Of a stretch of DNA of 54,703 nt, positions 1 to 9,958 are shown in pieces (the first letter of the stretch is position 1; each line of letters opens with the position of its first letter). The DNA lies in contig JACNJD010000200.1 in NCBI GenBank assembly GCA_014382715.1, forward strand, positions 1-54,703. The letters run 5' to 3'. The notes beneath the pieces are model-generated. The model was not told the origin of the DNA, ran no database searches, and worked only from the letters and a program-made list of their open reading frames with translations. The position numbers and the translations under genes are program-made. The stretch is from Candidatus Desulfacyla euxinica. Its GTDB lineage: Bacteria > Desulfobacterota > DSM-4660 > Desulfatiglandales > Desulfatiglandaceae.

Positions 1-2
1 CG

Positions 3-164
3 AGAATGGAAGAGTCACAAAGGGCTAAGATTGAAGCCAAATTGAAGAAGATGATGGAAATTCAAACCCGATCACAGGAAGAAAATAGACGTGTCCAAAC
101 CATCCCTTACAGTACCAGGGTGATTCGTCGCCGAAAAGGCTCGCCTGATAAACACATCATGTAG
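3..164 (+). CDS. C-terminal part (or short ORF) of a basic protein, ...MEESQRAKIEAKLKKMMEIQTRSQEENRRVQTIPYSTRVIRRRKGSPDKHIM*
   Basis: Open frame from the window edge to TAG at 162-164; no family recognised. Confidence 0.4.
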   Translation, partial: RMEESQRAKIEAKLKKMMEIQTRSQEENRRVQTIPYSTRVIRRRKGSPDKHIM

Positions 165-193
165 GACTCCAGACAAGGAAAAACAAGAGGCTT

Positions 194-1621
194 CTACGTG
201 GCAATCCTGGCGTATCGCCACATGTGTGAGAAGACCTTAACGCCCATTTCCGGGAGGAGAAACATGGGGATCCTGTGTCCTTCCAGAAATACCCGACACC
301 TCTCCATATCCTCTTTTTCCCCAATCAGGGAAAAGAAGACCGGCTTATTCAGATTTTCCTGAATCACTTCAACGAGCGGCTGGTAAGGCTCAACATCAGG
401 GGTGGCAAAGGTGATGAAAATGATTCCGTCTACCCCGTCATCTGTCAAAAGGGCACGGAGGATCTCTGTGGATGTTTTTTCAAAACCGTGGATCATCATG
501 CCCGGGAAGATATCCACCGGATTCATGCTCTTTGACGGGCTGGAAATGACTTTGGCAATCCTCTGCCGGGTCTCATTTGCGAAACGGGCCATGCTGAGCC
601 CCTCATCCGTGGCGGTATCCACGCTCATGATCGCCTGGGCGCCGCTGAAGGTGACCAGAGCGATACGCCCGCCCTTTGGCAGCGGCATACATCGAAAACC
701 CATAAGGTCGGCCATAAGTTGATCGATGTTTTCTACGCGAAGAACTCCCGCCTGACGCAGTACCCCGTCCAGCACTTTATCATCCACTGCGAGGCTTGCC
801 GTGTGCGAGGCCGAAGCATGGGCTCCTGCTGCTGTCCGCCCCCCTTTGAGCAGAACGACCGGCTTTTGCGCCACGGTCCTGCGGGCCTCCTCGAGAAACC
901 GTTTCCCATCTCGAATGTCCTCGAGGTAGAGCCCCACTATCTCGGTCTGTCTGTCTTCCCGAAAATAGGCAAGGACATCTGATTCGTCCACATCTACCTT
1001 ATTGCCCAGACCCAGGGCTTTCGAGATTCGGAATTCCTCAAATGAGCTGAGATATCGTAGCAGTGCTCCCACAAATATGCCGGACTGCGCTGCAAATCCA
1101 ATAGACCCGGGTCTCAACATACGGTTGTTAGAGAAGTAAGCGGTCGTCATGCCGGTTGCGGTGTTTACGATTCCCATGGTATTGGGCCCGAACCCGCGCA
1201 TACCGCTGGACCGGAGGATGGCGGCAACCTCCTTTTGATACTGTGCCCCTTCGCTCCCTGTCTCTGCAAATCCCTCTGACGAAATTACCACGCCCTTTAC
1301 ACCTGCCCGGGCACAATCGGTTAAGGCTGAAACCACTGCCTTGGGAGGAATAATCAGGGTAGCGAGGTCAACCTGAAAGGGGATCTCTTGAATGGTGCGG
1401 TAAAACGGCACACCGTACATCTCTCCCGCCTTCGGGTTGACTCCTGCGATCTGACCCCGGAAGCCGGTATTTTTCAAGACTTTGAGGAGCATGGTCCCGG
1501 GTTTCATGGGGTCCTGAGAGGCCCCTATTATGGCCAGATTTTTCGCTTCCAAAACCTCTTTCAGATCATACATTCTTCGCCTGCCATCCTTCTTCAAATA
1601 TTTTTTAATACCAGAACCCAA
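194..1621 (-). CDS. CoA-binding / acyl-CoA synthetase (NDP-forming) alpha-type subunit
   Basis: 475 aa; 'NLAIIGASQDPMKPGTMLLKVLKNTGFRGQIAGVNPKAGEMYGVPFYRTIQEIPFQVDLATLIIPPKAV' is the CoA-binding domain, followed by succinyl-CoA ligase-like domains; no ATP-grasp region. Confidence 0.85.
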   Translation of the reverse strand: MGSGIKKYLKKDGRRRMYDLKEVLEAKNLAIIGASQDPMKPGTMLLKVLKNTGFRGQIAGVNPKAGEMYGVPFYRTIQEIPFQVDLATLIIPPKAVVSALTDCARAGVKGVVISSEGFAETGSEGAQYQKEVAAILRSSGMRGFGPNTMGIVNTATGMTTAYFSNNRMLRPGSIGFAAQSGIFVGALLRYLSSFEEFRISKALGLGNKVDVDESDVLAYFREDRQTEIVGLYLEDIRDGKRFLEEARRTVAQKPVVLLKGGRTAAGAHASASHTASLAVDDKVLDGVLRQAGVLRVENIDQLMADLMGFRCMPLPKGGRIALVTFSGAQAIMSVDTATDEGLSMARFANETRQRIAKVISSPSKSMNPVDIFPGMMIHGFEKTSTEILRALLTDDGVDGIIFITFATPDVEPYQPLVEVIQENLNKPVFFSLIGEKEDMERCRVFLEGHRIPMFLLPEMGVKVFSHMWRYARIAT

Positions 1622-2002
1622 AAAACGTTACCCGTTTTTAAATGGACATTTCACGGAAGTCAATGAATTTGGCTACAATTTGACAGGATTAAAGCGCTAC
1701 GGGGTCCCTGTGTGAATGATATCCCTGATTTTTGCTTGACATTTCTGTCGGGTTTTGATCTTCCATACGAGACCTTTGCGAAACGCCCCCTTTCGAAGTC
1801 TGCGCTTATCTGCTCAATCCCCCGCTTGTAACGGGACAAGTCGGCGTCAGGCTCAAATTTCAATCCTCGAAATATTCATTATATTCCTGTGGTTGAAATT
1901 TTCGCCTTCCTTGGCCTTGAACAAAATTGAACATTTTTCAAGGGTCTCTATATATGTTTGTACATGCGGAAGTGATATGCTTTCTTTCAGAGGAGAATCA
2001 TA

Positions 2003-3355
2003 ATGCCTTCAGATACCCTGACCTCCGAATTTGCCAGGTTCGTGAACCGGCTCAGCTACAGTGATCTTTCAGAGAACCAGATATATAAGATAAAGACTTT
2101 TTTTTTAGACTGGCTTGGATCGGCGTATGCCGGCCAAAACGAGCCCCCTGTCAGGTCCCTGCTGGAAGTGGTGCGCGGGCTCGGAGGGACTCCGGAATCC
2201 ACTATAATCCCTGATAACTTGAAGAGCATGAGTCTTTTGGCGGCATTGGCCAATGGGGCATCTTCTCACGTGGTAGAGATGGACGACCTTCACAGGGGGT
2301 CTGTTTTTCACCCTGCGGCATCGATCATGCCGGCGGTGTTTGCGATGGCAGAGAAGGAGAGGGCATCCGGACCGGATCTCATAATGGGTATCCTGGTGGG
2401 TTACGAGGTCGGTATTCGGATTGCCATGGCGGTTGGCCAGAGCCACTATCACCACTGGCATACAACGGCTACCTGCGGGACCTTTGGGGCTGCAGCAGGG
2501 GCAGCTAAGATATTGGGCCTCGGCGAGGAGCAGTTTATCTGGGCACTCGGTTCTGCCGGAACCCAGGCCGCAGGGCTGTGGGAATTCCTTGTGGAGAGTG
2601 CCATGAGCAAACAGCTTCACCCGGGAAAGGCCGCTCTTAACGGGGTGCTGTCGGCTCTTCTGGCCCAAAAAGGGTTTACCGGTGCGCGAAGGATCCTGGA
2701 GGGAGAAAAGGGATTTTTTCGGGCCACGTCCACAGACTTTGATGAAGAGAAATGCGTTGCGGGCCTGGGCTGTGAATTTATGTTCGAACGGAATTCACTT
2801 AAGTATTACGCCTCCTGCGGTCACACCCACTCGGCCATTGACGCGGTCTTTGATGCGGTCAAAGGAAATCGGGTCACCGGCCGTGAGGTTGACAGGGTAG
2901 ATCTCTACGTCTACCAGGCGGCTATTGACTTACTCGGCGATGTGGAGGCGATCACGCCCTATGTTGCTAAATTCAATCTGCCCTTCTGTTTGGCCACCGC
3001 CTTGAGGTACGGGCATGTCGATCCGGAAGACTTCACCGAGAAGCGGCTTGAGGACCCCGAGATACGCATGTTGATGGAGCGGGTAAATATCCTGAACGAT
3101 CCCGCTCTTAATCGATCCTACCCAGAAAAATGGCCGGCCCGCGTCGAGATCTTTATGGATGACGGGAGGCATATCAGGGGTGCCAGCGACTATCCCAAGG
3201 GTGAGCCTGAAAACCCCCTCACAGAAGAAGAGTTGTTCAGCAAGTTCAAAGGGCTTACCAGGGACCACCTCTCTCCATCTGCTGCAAAAACCCTTATGGA
3301 GCGGTGTATGAGTCTGGAAAAGGTGTCAGATGTCGGGCAGCTGTTGGATTTCTGA
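2003..3355 (+). CDS. MmgE/PrpD family protein
   Basis: 450 aa; 'VVEMDDLHRGSVFHPAASIMPAVFA' and 'YYASCGHTHSAIDAV' are typical of MmgE/PrpD proteins. Confidence 0.9.
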   Translation: MPSDTLTSEFARFVNRLSYSDLSENQIYKIKTFFLDWLGSAYAGQNEPPVRSLLEVVRGLGGTPESTIIPDNLKSMSLLAALANGASSHVVEMDDLHRGSVFHPAASIMPAVFAMAEKERASGPDLIMGILVGYEVGIRIAMAVGQSHYHHWHTTATCGTFGAAAGAAKILGLGEEQFIWALGSAGTQAAGLWEFLVESAMSKQLHPGKAALNGVLSALLAQKGFTGARRILEGEKGFFRATSTDFDEEKCVAGLGCEFMFERNSLKYYASCGHTHSAIDAVFDAVKGNRVTGREVDRVDLYVYQAAIDLLGDVEAITPYVAKFNLPFCLATALRYGHVDPEDFTEKRLEDPEIRMLMERVNILNDPALNRSYPEKWPARVEIFMDDGRHIRGASDYPKGEPENPLTEEELFSKFKGLTRDHLSPSAAKTLMERCMSLEKVSDVGQLLDF

Positions 3356-3361
3356 GGTTTC

Positions 3362-5584
3362 TTATATTTCCGTGGGTTTGAGGACAAGCATGCCCAGTGG
3401 AGGCAGGTTCAGGCAGAGGGAACAGGGCTGGTTGTGCCAGGGGCGGGTCTCGGCGGTTACACCGCCTTTAAGACCTATGTTTGAGCCGCCGTAGGCCGCT
3501 GAATCAGAATTGATGATCTCCCTGTAGAACCCCGGGCGGGGCGCTCCGATGCGATAATCCATACGCGGGACCGGGGTGAAGTTGAACGCAAAGATCAGGA
3601 ATTGTTCAGGGTCTTTTCCCTTACGGATGAAGGAGACAACGTTGGCGTCAGTATCCCTGAAATCTATCCACTCGAATCCTTCGGGATCGTAGTCGAGTTC
3701 GTAGAGTGCCGGTTCTGAACTATAGACGCGGTTGAGGTCCCTCACAAAGCTCTGCAGGCCCTTATGAGGTTCGTATTGAAGGAGGTCCCACTCGAGGGCC
3801 TTATCATGGTTCCATTCAGACCACTGACCCAATTCGGCCCCCATGAAGAGGGTCTTTTTCCCGGGTTCACCGTACATATACCCCAAAAGTAGACGAAGGT
3901 TGGCTAATTTCTGCCAGTCGTCCCCGGGCATCTTTGAGAGAAGGGACGCCTTGCCGTGAACCACCTCGTCGTGTGAGAGGGGGAGGATGAAATTCTCATG
4001 AAAGGCGTACAAGAGGGCAAAGGTAAGCTTGTCCATGTGGAAACGGCGGTGGACCGGATCCTTGGAGATAAAGGTGAGCATGTCGTGCATCCAGCCCATA
4101 TTCCACTTATACATGAAACCTAAGCCCCCTAAATGGACAGGCCGGGTGACACCGGGCCAGGAGGTGGACTCCTCGGCAATGGTAACTGCCCCCGGAAACA
4201 ACTCAAAGACCTTTGTGTTCATGTTCTTGATAAAATCAATGGCCTCCAAATTTTCCCTCCCGCCAAAGCGGTTGGGAATCCAGTCCCCTTCCTCTCGTGA
4301 GTAGTCTAAGTAGAGCATGGAGGCTACGGCATCCACCCGCAACCCATCAAAGTGGTACTTGTCTAACCAGAAAAGGGCGTTGGCCGTCAGGAAGTTTCTC
4401 ACCTCATCACGGCCGTAGTTGAAAATCAGGGTGTCCCAGTCCTGGTGCATTCCCTGTCGGGGATCCGCATGTTCATAAAGGTGGGTGCCGTCAAAGTATT
4501 CCAGACCGTGGGGGTCCTTTGGGAAGTGGGCAGGGACCCAATCGAGGATAACTCCCAGCCCCTCGGCGTGGCACCTGTCTACGAGGTACATGAGATCCTG
4601 GGGTGTCCCGTGGCGGGAGGGGGGCGCATAATAACCGGTTACCTGATATCCCCATGAGGCATCAAAGGGATGTTCGGATAAGGGGAGGAACTGGATATAG
4701 TTGAATCCCATATCTTTGACATAGGGGACGAGTTCATCTGCCGCTTCCCTGTATGTGAGCCACGCCTGACTGTTATCTTTTTCGACCCTGCGCCGCCAGG
4801 AGCCCAAATGGACCTCATATATGGCTGCAGGGAGTTTCAGAGAGTCCTGTGTGGCCCTTTTTTCCATCCATTCCCGGTCTGTCCAGGGAAATCCCTCGAT
4901 GTCGTGGACAATGGCCGCGGTTTTGGGGCGTATTTCAAAATGGAAGGCAAAGGGATCCGATTTGATAAGGAGTGTGCCGTCCACGGTGCGGATTTCGAAC
5001 TTGTAGAGAAGCCCCGGTCTCAGATGGGGAACAAACAACTCCCAGACTCCGGAACCCCCTCGGCTGCGCATCTGGTGTCTGAGACCATTCCACTGGTTAA
5101 AGTCACCCACTAAGCTCACCCGGGTCGCTGAAGGAGCCCATACGGCAAAAAAGACCCCTGATACGCCCTGATGCAGGAAGGGATGAGCCCCTAATTTATC
5201 ATATATCCGGTAGTGATTCCCCTCGTTGAAGAGATAAAGGTCATCCTCTGAAAGGACAGGAGAAAAGGAGTAGCAGTCATAAAAGGTCGCAGGGGCGTCT
5301 GCCCCGAAATCTACCCGTAGGCGATAAGGCGCGATCTCTTTTTCCCCCGGCAGGACCGCCTCAAAAAGCCCCTGGTCGTTTAGCCTGCGGGCTTCTACGC
5401 CCCTTTCAGGGTCAAGATCCAGGACTGTCACGCGATTGGCTCCGGGCAACAGGGCACGGACTGCTACGCCGGGGCCGGACTTAAGGGTGACCGGATGAGT
5501 GCCTAATAGGGCAAAAGGGTCTGCTGTCTCACCTGAAACAAGACTCTTTATTTCTTCGGCTGTTAATGTGGTAGATAGATTCAA
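3362..5584 (-). CDS. glgB: 1,4-alpha-glucan branching enzyme
   Basis: 740 aa; GH13 motifs 'DGLRVDAVASMLYLDYSR', 'TIAEESTSWPGVTRP', 'LPLSHDEVVHGK'. Confidence 0.97.
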   Translation of the reverse strand: MNLSTTLTAEEIKSLVSGETADPFALLGTHPVTLKSGPGVAVRALLPGANRVTVLDLDPERGVEARRLNDQGLFEAVLPGEKEIAPYRLRVDFGADAPATFYDCYSFSPVLSEDDLYLFNEGNHYRIYDKLGAHPFLHQGVSGVFFAVWAPSATRVSLVGDFNQWNGLRHQMRSRGGSGVWELFVPHLRPGLLYKFEIRTVDGTLLIKSDPFAFHFEIRPKTAAIVHDIEGFPWTDREWMEKRATQDSLKLPAAIYEVHLGSWRRRVEKDNSQAWLTYREAADELVPYVKDMGFNYIQFLPLSEHPFDASWGYQVTGYYAPPSRHGTPQDLMYLVDRCHAEGLGVILDWVPAHFPKDPHGLEYFDGTHLYEHADPRQGMHQDWDTLIFNYGRDEVRNFLTANALFWLDKYHFDGLRVDAVASMLYLDYSREEGDWIPNRFGGRENLEAIDFIKNMNTKVFELFPGAVTIAEESTSWPGVTRPVHLGGLGFMYKWNMGWMHDMLTFISKDPVHRRFHMDKLTFALLYAFHENFILPLSHDEVVHGKASLLSKMPGDDWQKLANLRLLLGYMYGEPGKKTLFMGAELGQWSEWNHDKALEWDLLQYEPHKGLQSFVRDLNRVYSSEPALYELDYDPEGFEWIDFRDTDANVVSFIRKGKDPEQFLIFAFNFTPVPRMDYRIGAPRPGFYREIINSDSAAYGGSNIGLKGGVTAETRPWHNQPCSLCLNLPPLGMLVLKPTEI

Positions 5585-5760
5585 AATTCAATAACCCATT
5601 TGGATTGATGATTTATGATTGACGCCCCGGTTAAATCCGCTCCGCTTTTCATTGGCATGAATTTAACGGGGTAAAATTGTCGATTGAAAAACTCGTAACG
5701 CGTACCTCGCAATCCCGCATCCTGCGGGATCTCCGCTTCGCTCCGACCCGCAACCCGTCC

Positions 5761-8313
5761 TTACGCCCATGTCACCAGACCCATGGTAAAAGGATTCTCA
5801 AGCCGTTCATGGCTTGGCATGATGCGCACTGTGTAGCCAAACCGGCCAGTTTTGCGTGAGGGTATCTGTCCACGGTAGGTATAAAGATCGCCTGCCGAGT
5901 CCCCCACATCCAGGGTGACGGTTTCTCTCTCTCGGAAGTCGCCATTCTGGTCCAGGCGGCCATAATACGCCTCCACGATCACGTCCTCAGGCAGCAAAGA
6001 CCCGAGCCTGACCTTGGCTGTCACCTCAAGCTCCTGACCCACACGTTTTTCAATGCCGTTACCGGAAATGACCTGTTCAATGGACACCTCATGCCATCCG
6101 GTCATTAACTTTTGCCGCCATTCTGCGAGATCTTTTGATCCTTCAAAGCCGTTGCGGCAGAGTATGTTAAACCGTCTTGAGCAGGGGAGGTAGTACCGGG
6201 TCATATATTCCTGAACCATGCGATTGGAGTTAAAGATCGGGACCAACTGACTGAGACCGGCCCGCATCTTTTTTACCCAGTCCCGGGGGATGGCATCGCT
6301 TCCCCGTTTATAAAAAAGCGGCACCACTTCTTTTTCTAAGAGGTTGTAAAGATCGCGACTCTCTATATTATCCTGGGCCCCATGGTCCCTGTAGAGCTCG
6401 CCGTGTCCCAAGGCCCAGCCCAGGTCCCGGTGATAACCCTCGTCCCACCAGCCATCGAGGGTGCTGAAGTTCAGAGAACCGTTGGCCAGGGCCTTCATGC
6501 CGCTGGTCCCGCAGGCCTCCAGAGGTCGCCGGGGCGTATTAAGCCAGACATCCGTCCCTGCGACGAGATACCGGGCCATATAGAGATCGTAACCTTCTAA
6601 GAAGACAATACGTCGGCGGAAGCGGTTTTCATTGCAGAGATGAATAATTTTCTTTATAAGCTCCTTCCCCTCGTTGTCCTGGGGGTGGGCCTTCCCCGCG
6701 ATGATTATTTGTACGGGGAATTCGGGATGGTTGATGATTCGATCCAGCCGGTCAGGATCTGTGAAAAGGAGGGTCGCCCTCTTGTAGGTGGCAAACCGAC
6801 GGGCAAAACCGATGGTCAATGCCTCAGGGGTCAGCACATCGCGCGCGGACTGGATTTCGGTGGTCGAGGCTCCCCTGTTTTCGAGCTGTGCAGTTAGGCT
6901 ACGGCGGGTAAATGCGATCAGGCGTTCCCTGCACCGTGCGTGCGTGCGCCACAGCTCGGTATCGGGGATATTTTTTGCCTGTTCCCAGAGTTTTTCGCTC
7001 TCCGAGTCTTCTGCCCAATTCGGTCCGAGATAGCGGTCGAACAGCCCGGTAATCTCTTTGGATATCCAGGTGGGAACATGGATACCGTTGGTGATATGGT
7101 CTATTGGCACATCTTCAACGGGGTGGTGGGACCAGACCTTCTGCCACATGGCCCTGGAGACCTTGGCATGGAGACGGCTCACACCGTTGGTATGGGTGGA
7201 GAGTCTCAGGGCTAAGGTTGTCATCCCAAAGGGTTCATCTTCGTTCCGCGGATCAAGACGTCCATAACCCAAAAGCACTTTGAAGTTAATCCCCAATTCC
7301 TTGGTGTATTCCTCGAAATAGGCGCGGACGAGGTCCGGCTCAAAAACATCATTTCCGGCCGGAACCGGGGTGTGTGTGGTAAATACAGTGCTGGCTAAGA
7401 CAGTCTCCCTGGCAGCATCGAAGGACATCCCTTTTTCTTTTCTCAGGGTGTTGATCCGCTCTAATGCTGAAAAGGCCGAGTGGCCTTCATTCATGTGGGC
7501 GACACTGAGCTCGATTCCCAGTGCCTTGAGGGCGCGCACCCCGCCGATACCGAGAACGATCTCTTGCCTGATCCGCATCTCCCTGTTGCCCCCGTAAAGG
7601 CGGCCCGTGGTGTTGCGAAACTCGGGAGGGTTGGCAGGGACATTGGTATCAAGGAGGTAAAGGGGAACCCTCCCAACATTGGCACGCCAGATCAGAACCT
7701 GTACTGGTTCTCCCTTGAAGTCCACCGAGACATTAAGGGGCATCCCTTCCTTATCCCGTACCAGTTTCACAGGCATATTGGCGAAGTCGTTGACCGGATA
7801 AGTCTCCATCTGCCAGCCGTCGGCGCTGAGATATTGCCTGAAATAGCCCTCCTGATACAAAAGACCCACGCCAACCAAGGGTACGTTCAGATCGCTGGCC
7901 GATTTGAGATGGTCGCCGGAAAGGACACCTAAACCTCCCGAGTAAATGGGCAGGCACTCGGCCAGGCCAAACTCAGCAGAGAAATAGGCTACCTGAAAGG
8001 GTACTTCGGGACAGTAATCCTCGGCCTGGACTCGGGGTTGAGAGAGATACCGGTCAAAATCGTCCCCCAATCTCTCTAATTGGGCCACAAATCCCTGGTC
8101 GTGAGACAGCTCGTCTAAGCGGTCCTGACTGATAAGACCCAGCATGAACACCGGATTATGTCCGCACTCCACCCACAGACCCGGGTCAAGGCGCTGGAAC
8201 AGATCCCACAATTCGTCGTTCCAGCTAAAGCAGAGATTATATGCCAGATCCCTAAGAATCTCCAACTTGGGGGGGAGGTTAGGGATAACATTATATTTGA
8301 CTTTTGCTTTCAT
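5761..8313 (-). CDS. glgP: alpha-glucan (glycogen/starch) phosphorylase
   Basis: 850 aa; N-terminal DUF3417-like region, 'AYFSAEFGLAECLPIYSGGLGVLSGDHLKSASDL', 'EACGTSGMKALANGSLNFSTLDGWWDEGY'. Confidence 0.96.
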   Translation of the reverse strand: MKAKVKYNVIPNLPPKLEILRDLAYNLCFSWNDELWDLFQRLDPGLWVECGHNPVFMLGLISQDRLDELSHDQGFVAQLERLGDDFDRYLSQPRVQAEDYCPEVPFQVAYFSAEFGLAECLPIYSGGLGVLSGDHLKSASDLNVPLVGVGLLYQEGYFRQYLSADGWQMETYPVNDFANMPVKLVRDKEGMPLNVSVDFKGEPVQVLIWRANVGRVPLYLLDTNVPANPPEFRNTTGRLYGGNREMRIRQEIVLGIGGVRALKALGIELSVAHMNEGHSAFSALERINTLRKEKGMSFDAARETVLASTVFTTHTPVPAGNDVFEPDLVRAYFEEYTKELGINFKVLLGYGRLDPRNEDEPFGMTTLALRLSTHTNGVSRLHAKVSRAMWQKVWSHHPVEDVPIDHITNGIHVPTWISKEITGLFDRYLGPNWAEDSESEKLWEQAKNIPDTELWRTHARCRERLIAFTRRSLTAQLENRGASTTEIQSARDVLTPEALTIGFARRFATYKRATLLFTDPDRLDRIINHPEFPVQIIIAGKAHPQDNEGKELIKKIIHLCNENRFRRRIVFLEGYDLYMARYLVAGTDVWLNTPRRPLEACGTSGMKALANGSLNFSTLDGWWDEGYHRDLGWALGHGELYRDHGAQDNIESRDLYNLLEKEVVPLFYKRGSDAIPRDWVKKMRAGLSQLVPIFNSNRMVQEYMTRYYLPCSRRFNILCRNGFEGSKDLAEWRQKLMTGWHEVSIEQVISGNGIEKRVGQELEVTAKVRLGSLLPEDVIVEAYYGRLDQNGDFRERETVTLDVGDSAGDLYTYRGQIPSRKTGRFGYTVRIMPSHERLENPFTMGLVTWA

Positions 8314-8393
8314 GGATTTTCCTAAGATAATGGTTCAGAGGTTCAAGGTTCAAAGTTCAAGGTTTTCCGCTGAACACTGGGTTCACTGCTATG

Positions 8394-8461
8394 TAGTGTC
8401 CATTCAGAAATGAGATAGTTTTTGCAAGGTAAAGAAAATAGCCATTTATGAACGGACACTA
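8394..8461. repeat. 68-bp MITE-like element with 19-bp terminal inverted repeats (17/19)
   Basis: tagtgtccattcagaaatg ... catttatgaacggacacta; right end overlaps the glgC stop. Confidence 0.6.
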
Positions 8462-9730
8462 TGCAAAATTCTCCCGGGTTACCAGGGTAATCCCACGAGA
8501 GGTGACGGTAAAACGATCCCTGTCCTGCTTGGGATGATAGCCTATCTCGCTTTTAGGTGGGATAACAACGCCTTCAGCAATAATTGCTTTCTTGATGCGG
8601 GCGTGGCGGCCGATAACCACATTTTCCAAGATGACGGATTCATCTACCGAGGCCCAGCTTTGAACAAAAACATTATATGACAGTACACTGTTTCGGACCA
8701 GCGCCCCGCTGATGATCGATCCGTGTGCCACTAAGGAATCAAATACCTGGCCAATCCTTGGTTTGCTGCCTGATTCCCGTGCAAATACGGTCTTTACCGG
8801 AGGATACTGGCGTTGATAGGTGCGTATGGGCCAGTGCCTGCCATACATGTTAAAGTATGGATCAACACCTGTCAGGTCCATGTTGGCATTCCAGTATGAA
8901 TCCACGGTCCCGACATCACGCCAATAGGCCGAGTCACGGATGCTGTCAACCATTTTCTCCCGTCGGATACCCTTTATGTCGGTATAGGCAATGATGTCGG
9001 GAATCTTGTTTTCCCGGCGGTAGGGATAGGCCATGACACGATGGGTTTTCAGGATGCCGGGCAGGAGATCTTTGCCGAAATCATTCCGGTCGTCCTTTTT
9101 GAGAAGATCAATCAGGATCTGCGTCTTAAATATATATATCCCCATAGATGCCAGAACGTGGTTAGAGTCTCCGGGGATGGTCTTTGGTTTCTTGGGTTTC
9201 TCCTGAAAGCCCTTGACCTGGAATTGTTTGTCTACCTCCAAGATCCCGTACTGGCGGGCCATCTCCTTGCCCTGCTCTATGACGGCGATGGTTACATCTG
9301 CATTATGGATTTCATGGTATTTCCTGAACCGGGCGTAGTCCATTTTATAAACATGGTCACCGGAAAGGATTAGTACGTGTTCCGGGGACTCCTCTTCAAC
9401 GAGATAGAGATTCTGGCGTATGGAGTCTGCTGTTCCCTGATACCACTTTTCGCCGGCCATCATCTGGGGCGGCGCTATCTTGAGATAATGGCCTAAATCG
9501 GCACTGAAGATGTTCCATCCACCCTCAAGATGCTGCATAAGGGTCTGAGATTTGTATTGGGGCAGGACAATGATGTTGTACACCTCTGAATTGATGCAGT
9601 TTGACAGGGCAAGATCGATGAGTAGGTAAATCCCCCCAAAAGGAATGGCCGGTTTGGAGCGGTTCTTAGTCAGTGGCATCAGCCGCTCGCCCTTGCCTCC
9701 TGCCATTACTACTGCTAACGTTTTCTTCAT
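8459..9730 (-). CDS. glgC: glucose-1-phosphate adenylyltransferase
   Basis: 423 aa; 'VMAGGKGERLMPLTKNRSKPAIPFGG', 'ILSGDHVYKMDY', C-terminal left-handed beta-helix. Confidence 0.97.
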   Translation of the reverse strand: MKKTLAVVMAGGKGERLMPLTKNRSKPAIPFGGIYLLIDLALSNCINSEVYNIIVLPQYKSQTLMQHLEGGWNIFSADLGHYLKIAPPQMMAGEKWYQGTADSIRQNLYLVEEESPEHVLILSGDHVYKMDYARFRKYHEIHNADVTIAVIEQGKEMARQYGILEVDKQFQVKGFQEKPKKPKTIPGDSNHVLASMGIYIFKTQILIDLLKKDDRNDFGKDLLPGILKTHRVMAYPYRRENKIPDIIAYTDIKGIRREKMVDSIRDSAYWRDVGTVDSYWNANMDLTGVDPYFNMYGRHWPIRTYQRQYPPVKTVFARESGSKPRIGQVFDSLVAHGSIISGALVRNSVLSYNVFVQSWASVDESVILENVVIGRHARIKKAIIAEGVVIPPKSEIGYHPKQDRDRFTVTSRGITLVTRENFA

Positions 9731-9958
9731 CTCCTTTTGTCTCCTTGTTTTCCGATGCCCGAACCTTTTGAATTTTTATTATCTTTCAGTTTAATACTAC
9801 TAAGACATTGAAACTTCAATCCCAAAATTGGTCTTTTTCTCCTCAAACTTCCTGGGGTAGGGTAGGGGGATATTTGGTTTATTGACAAGATAAAGCTTCG
9901 AGGGTATGTTGGCCTCGCCGTCATTTCTTAGAATCTTTATTAAAAAGGCAGGAGCGAA

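Noticed and set aside
2105-2668. 187-aa minus-strand ORF
   Set aside because: Antisense to the MmgE/PrpD gene; composition not protein-like.
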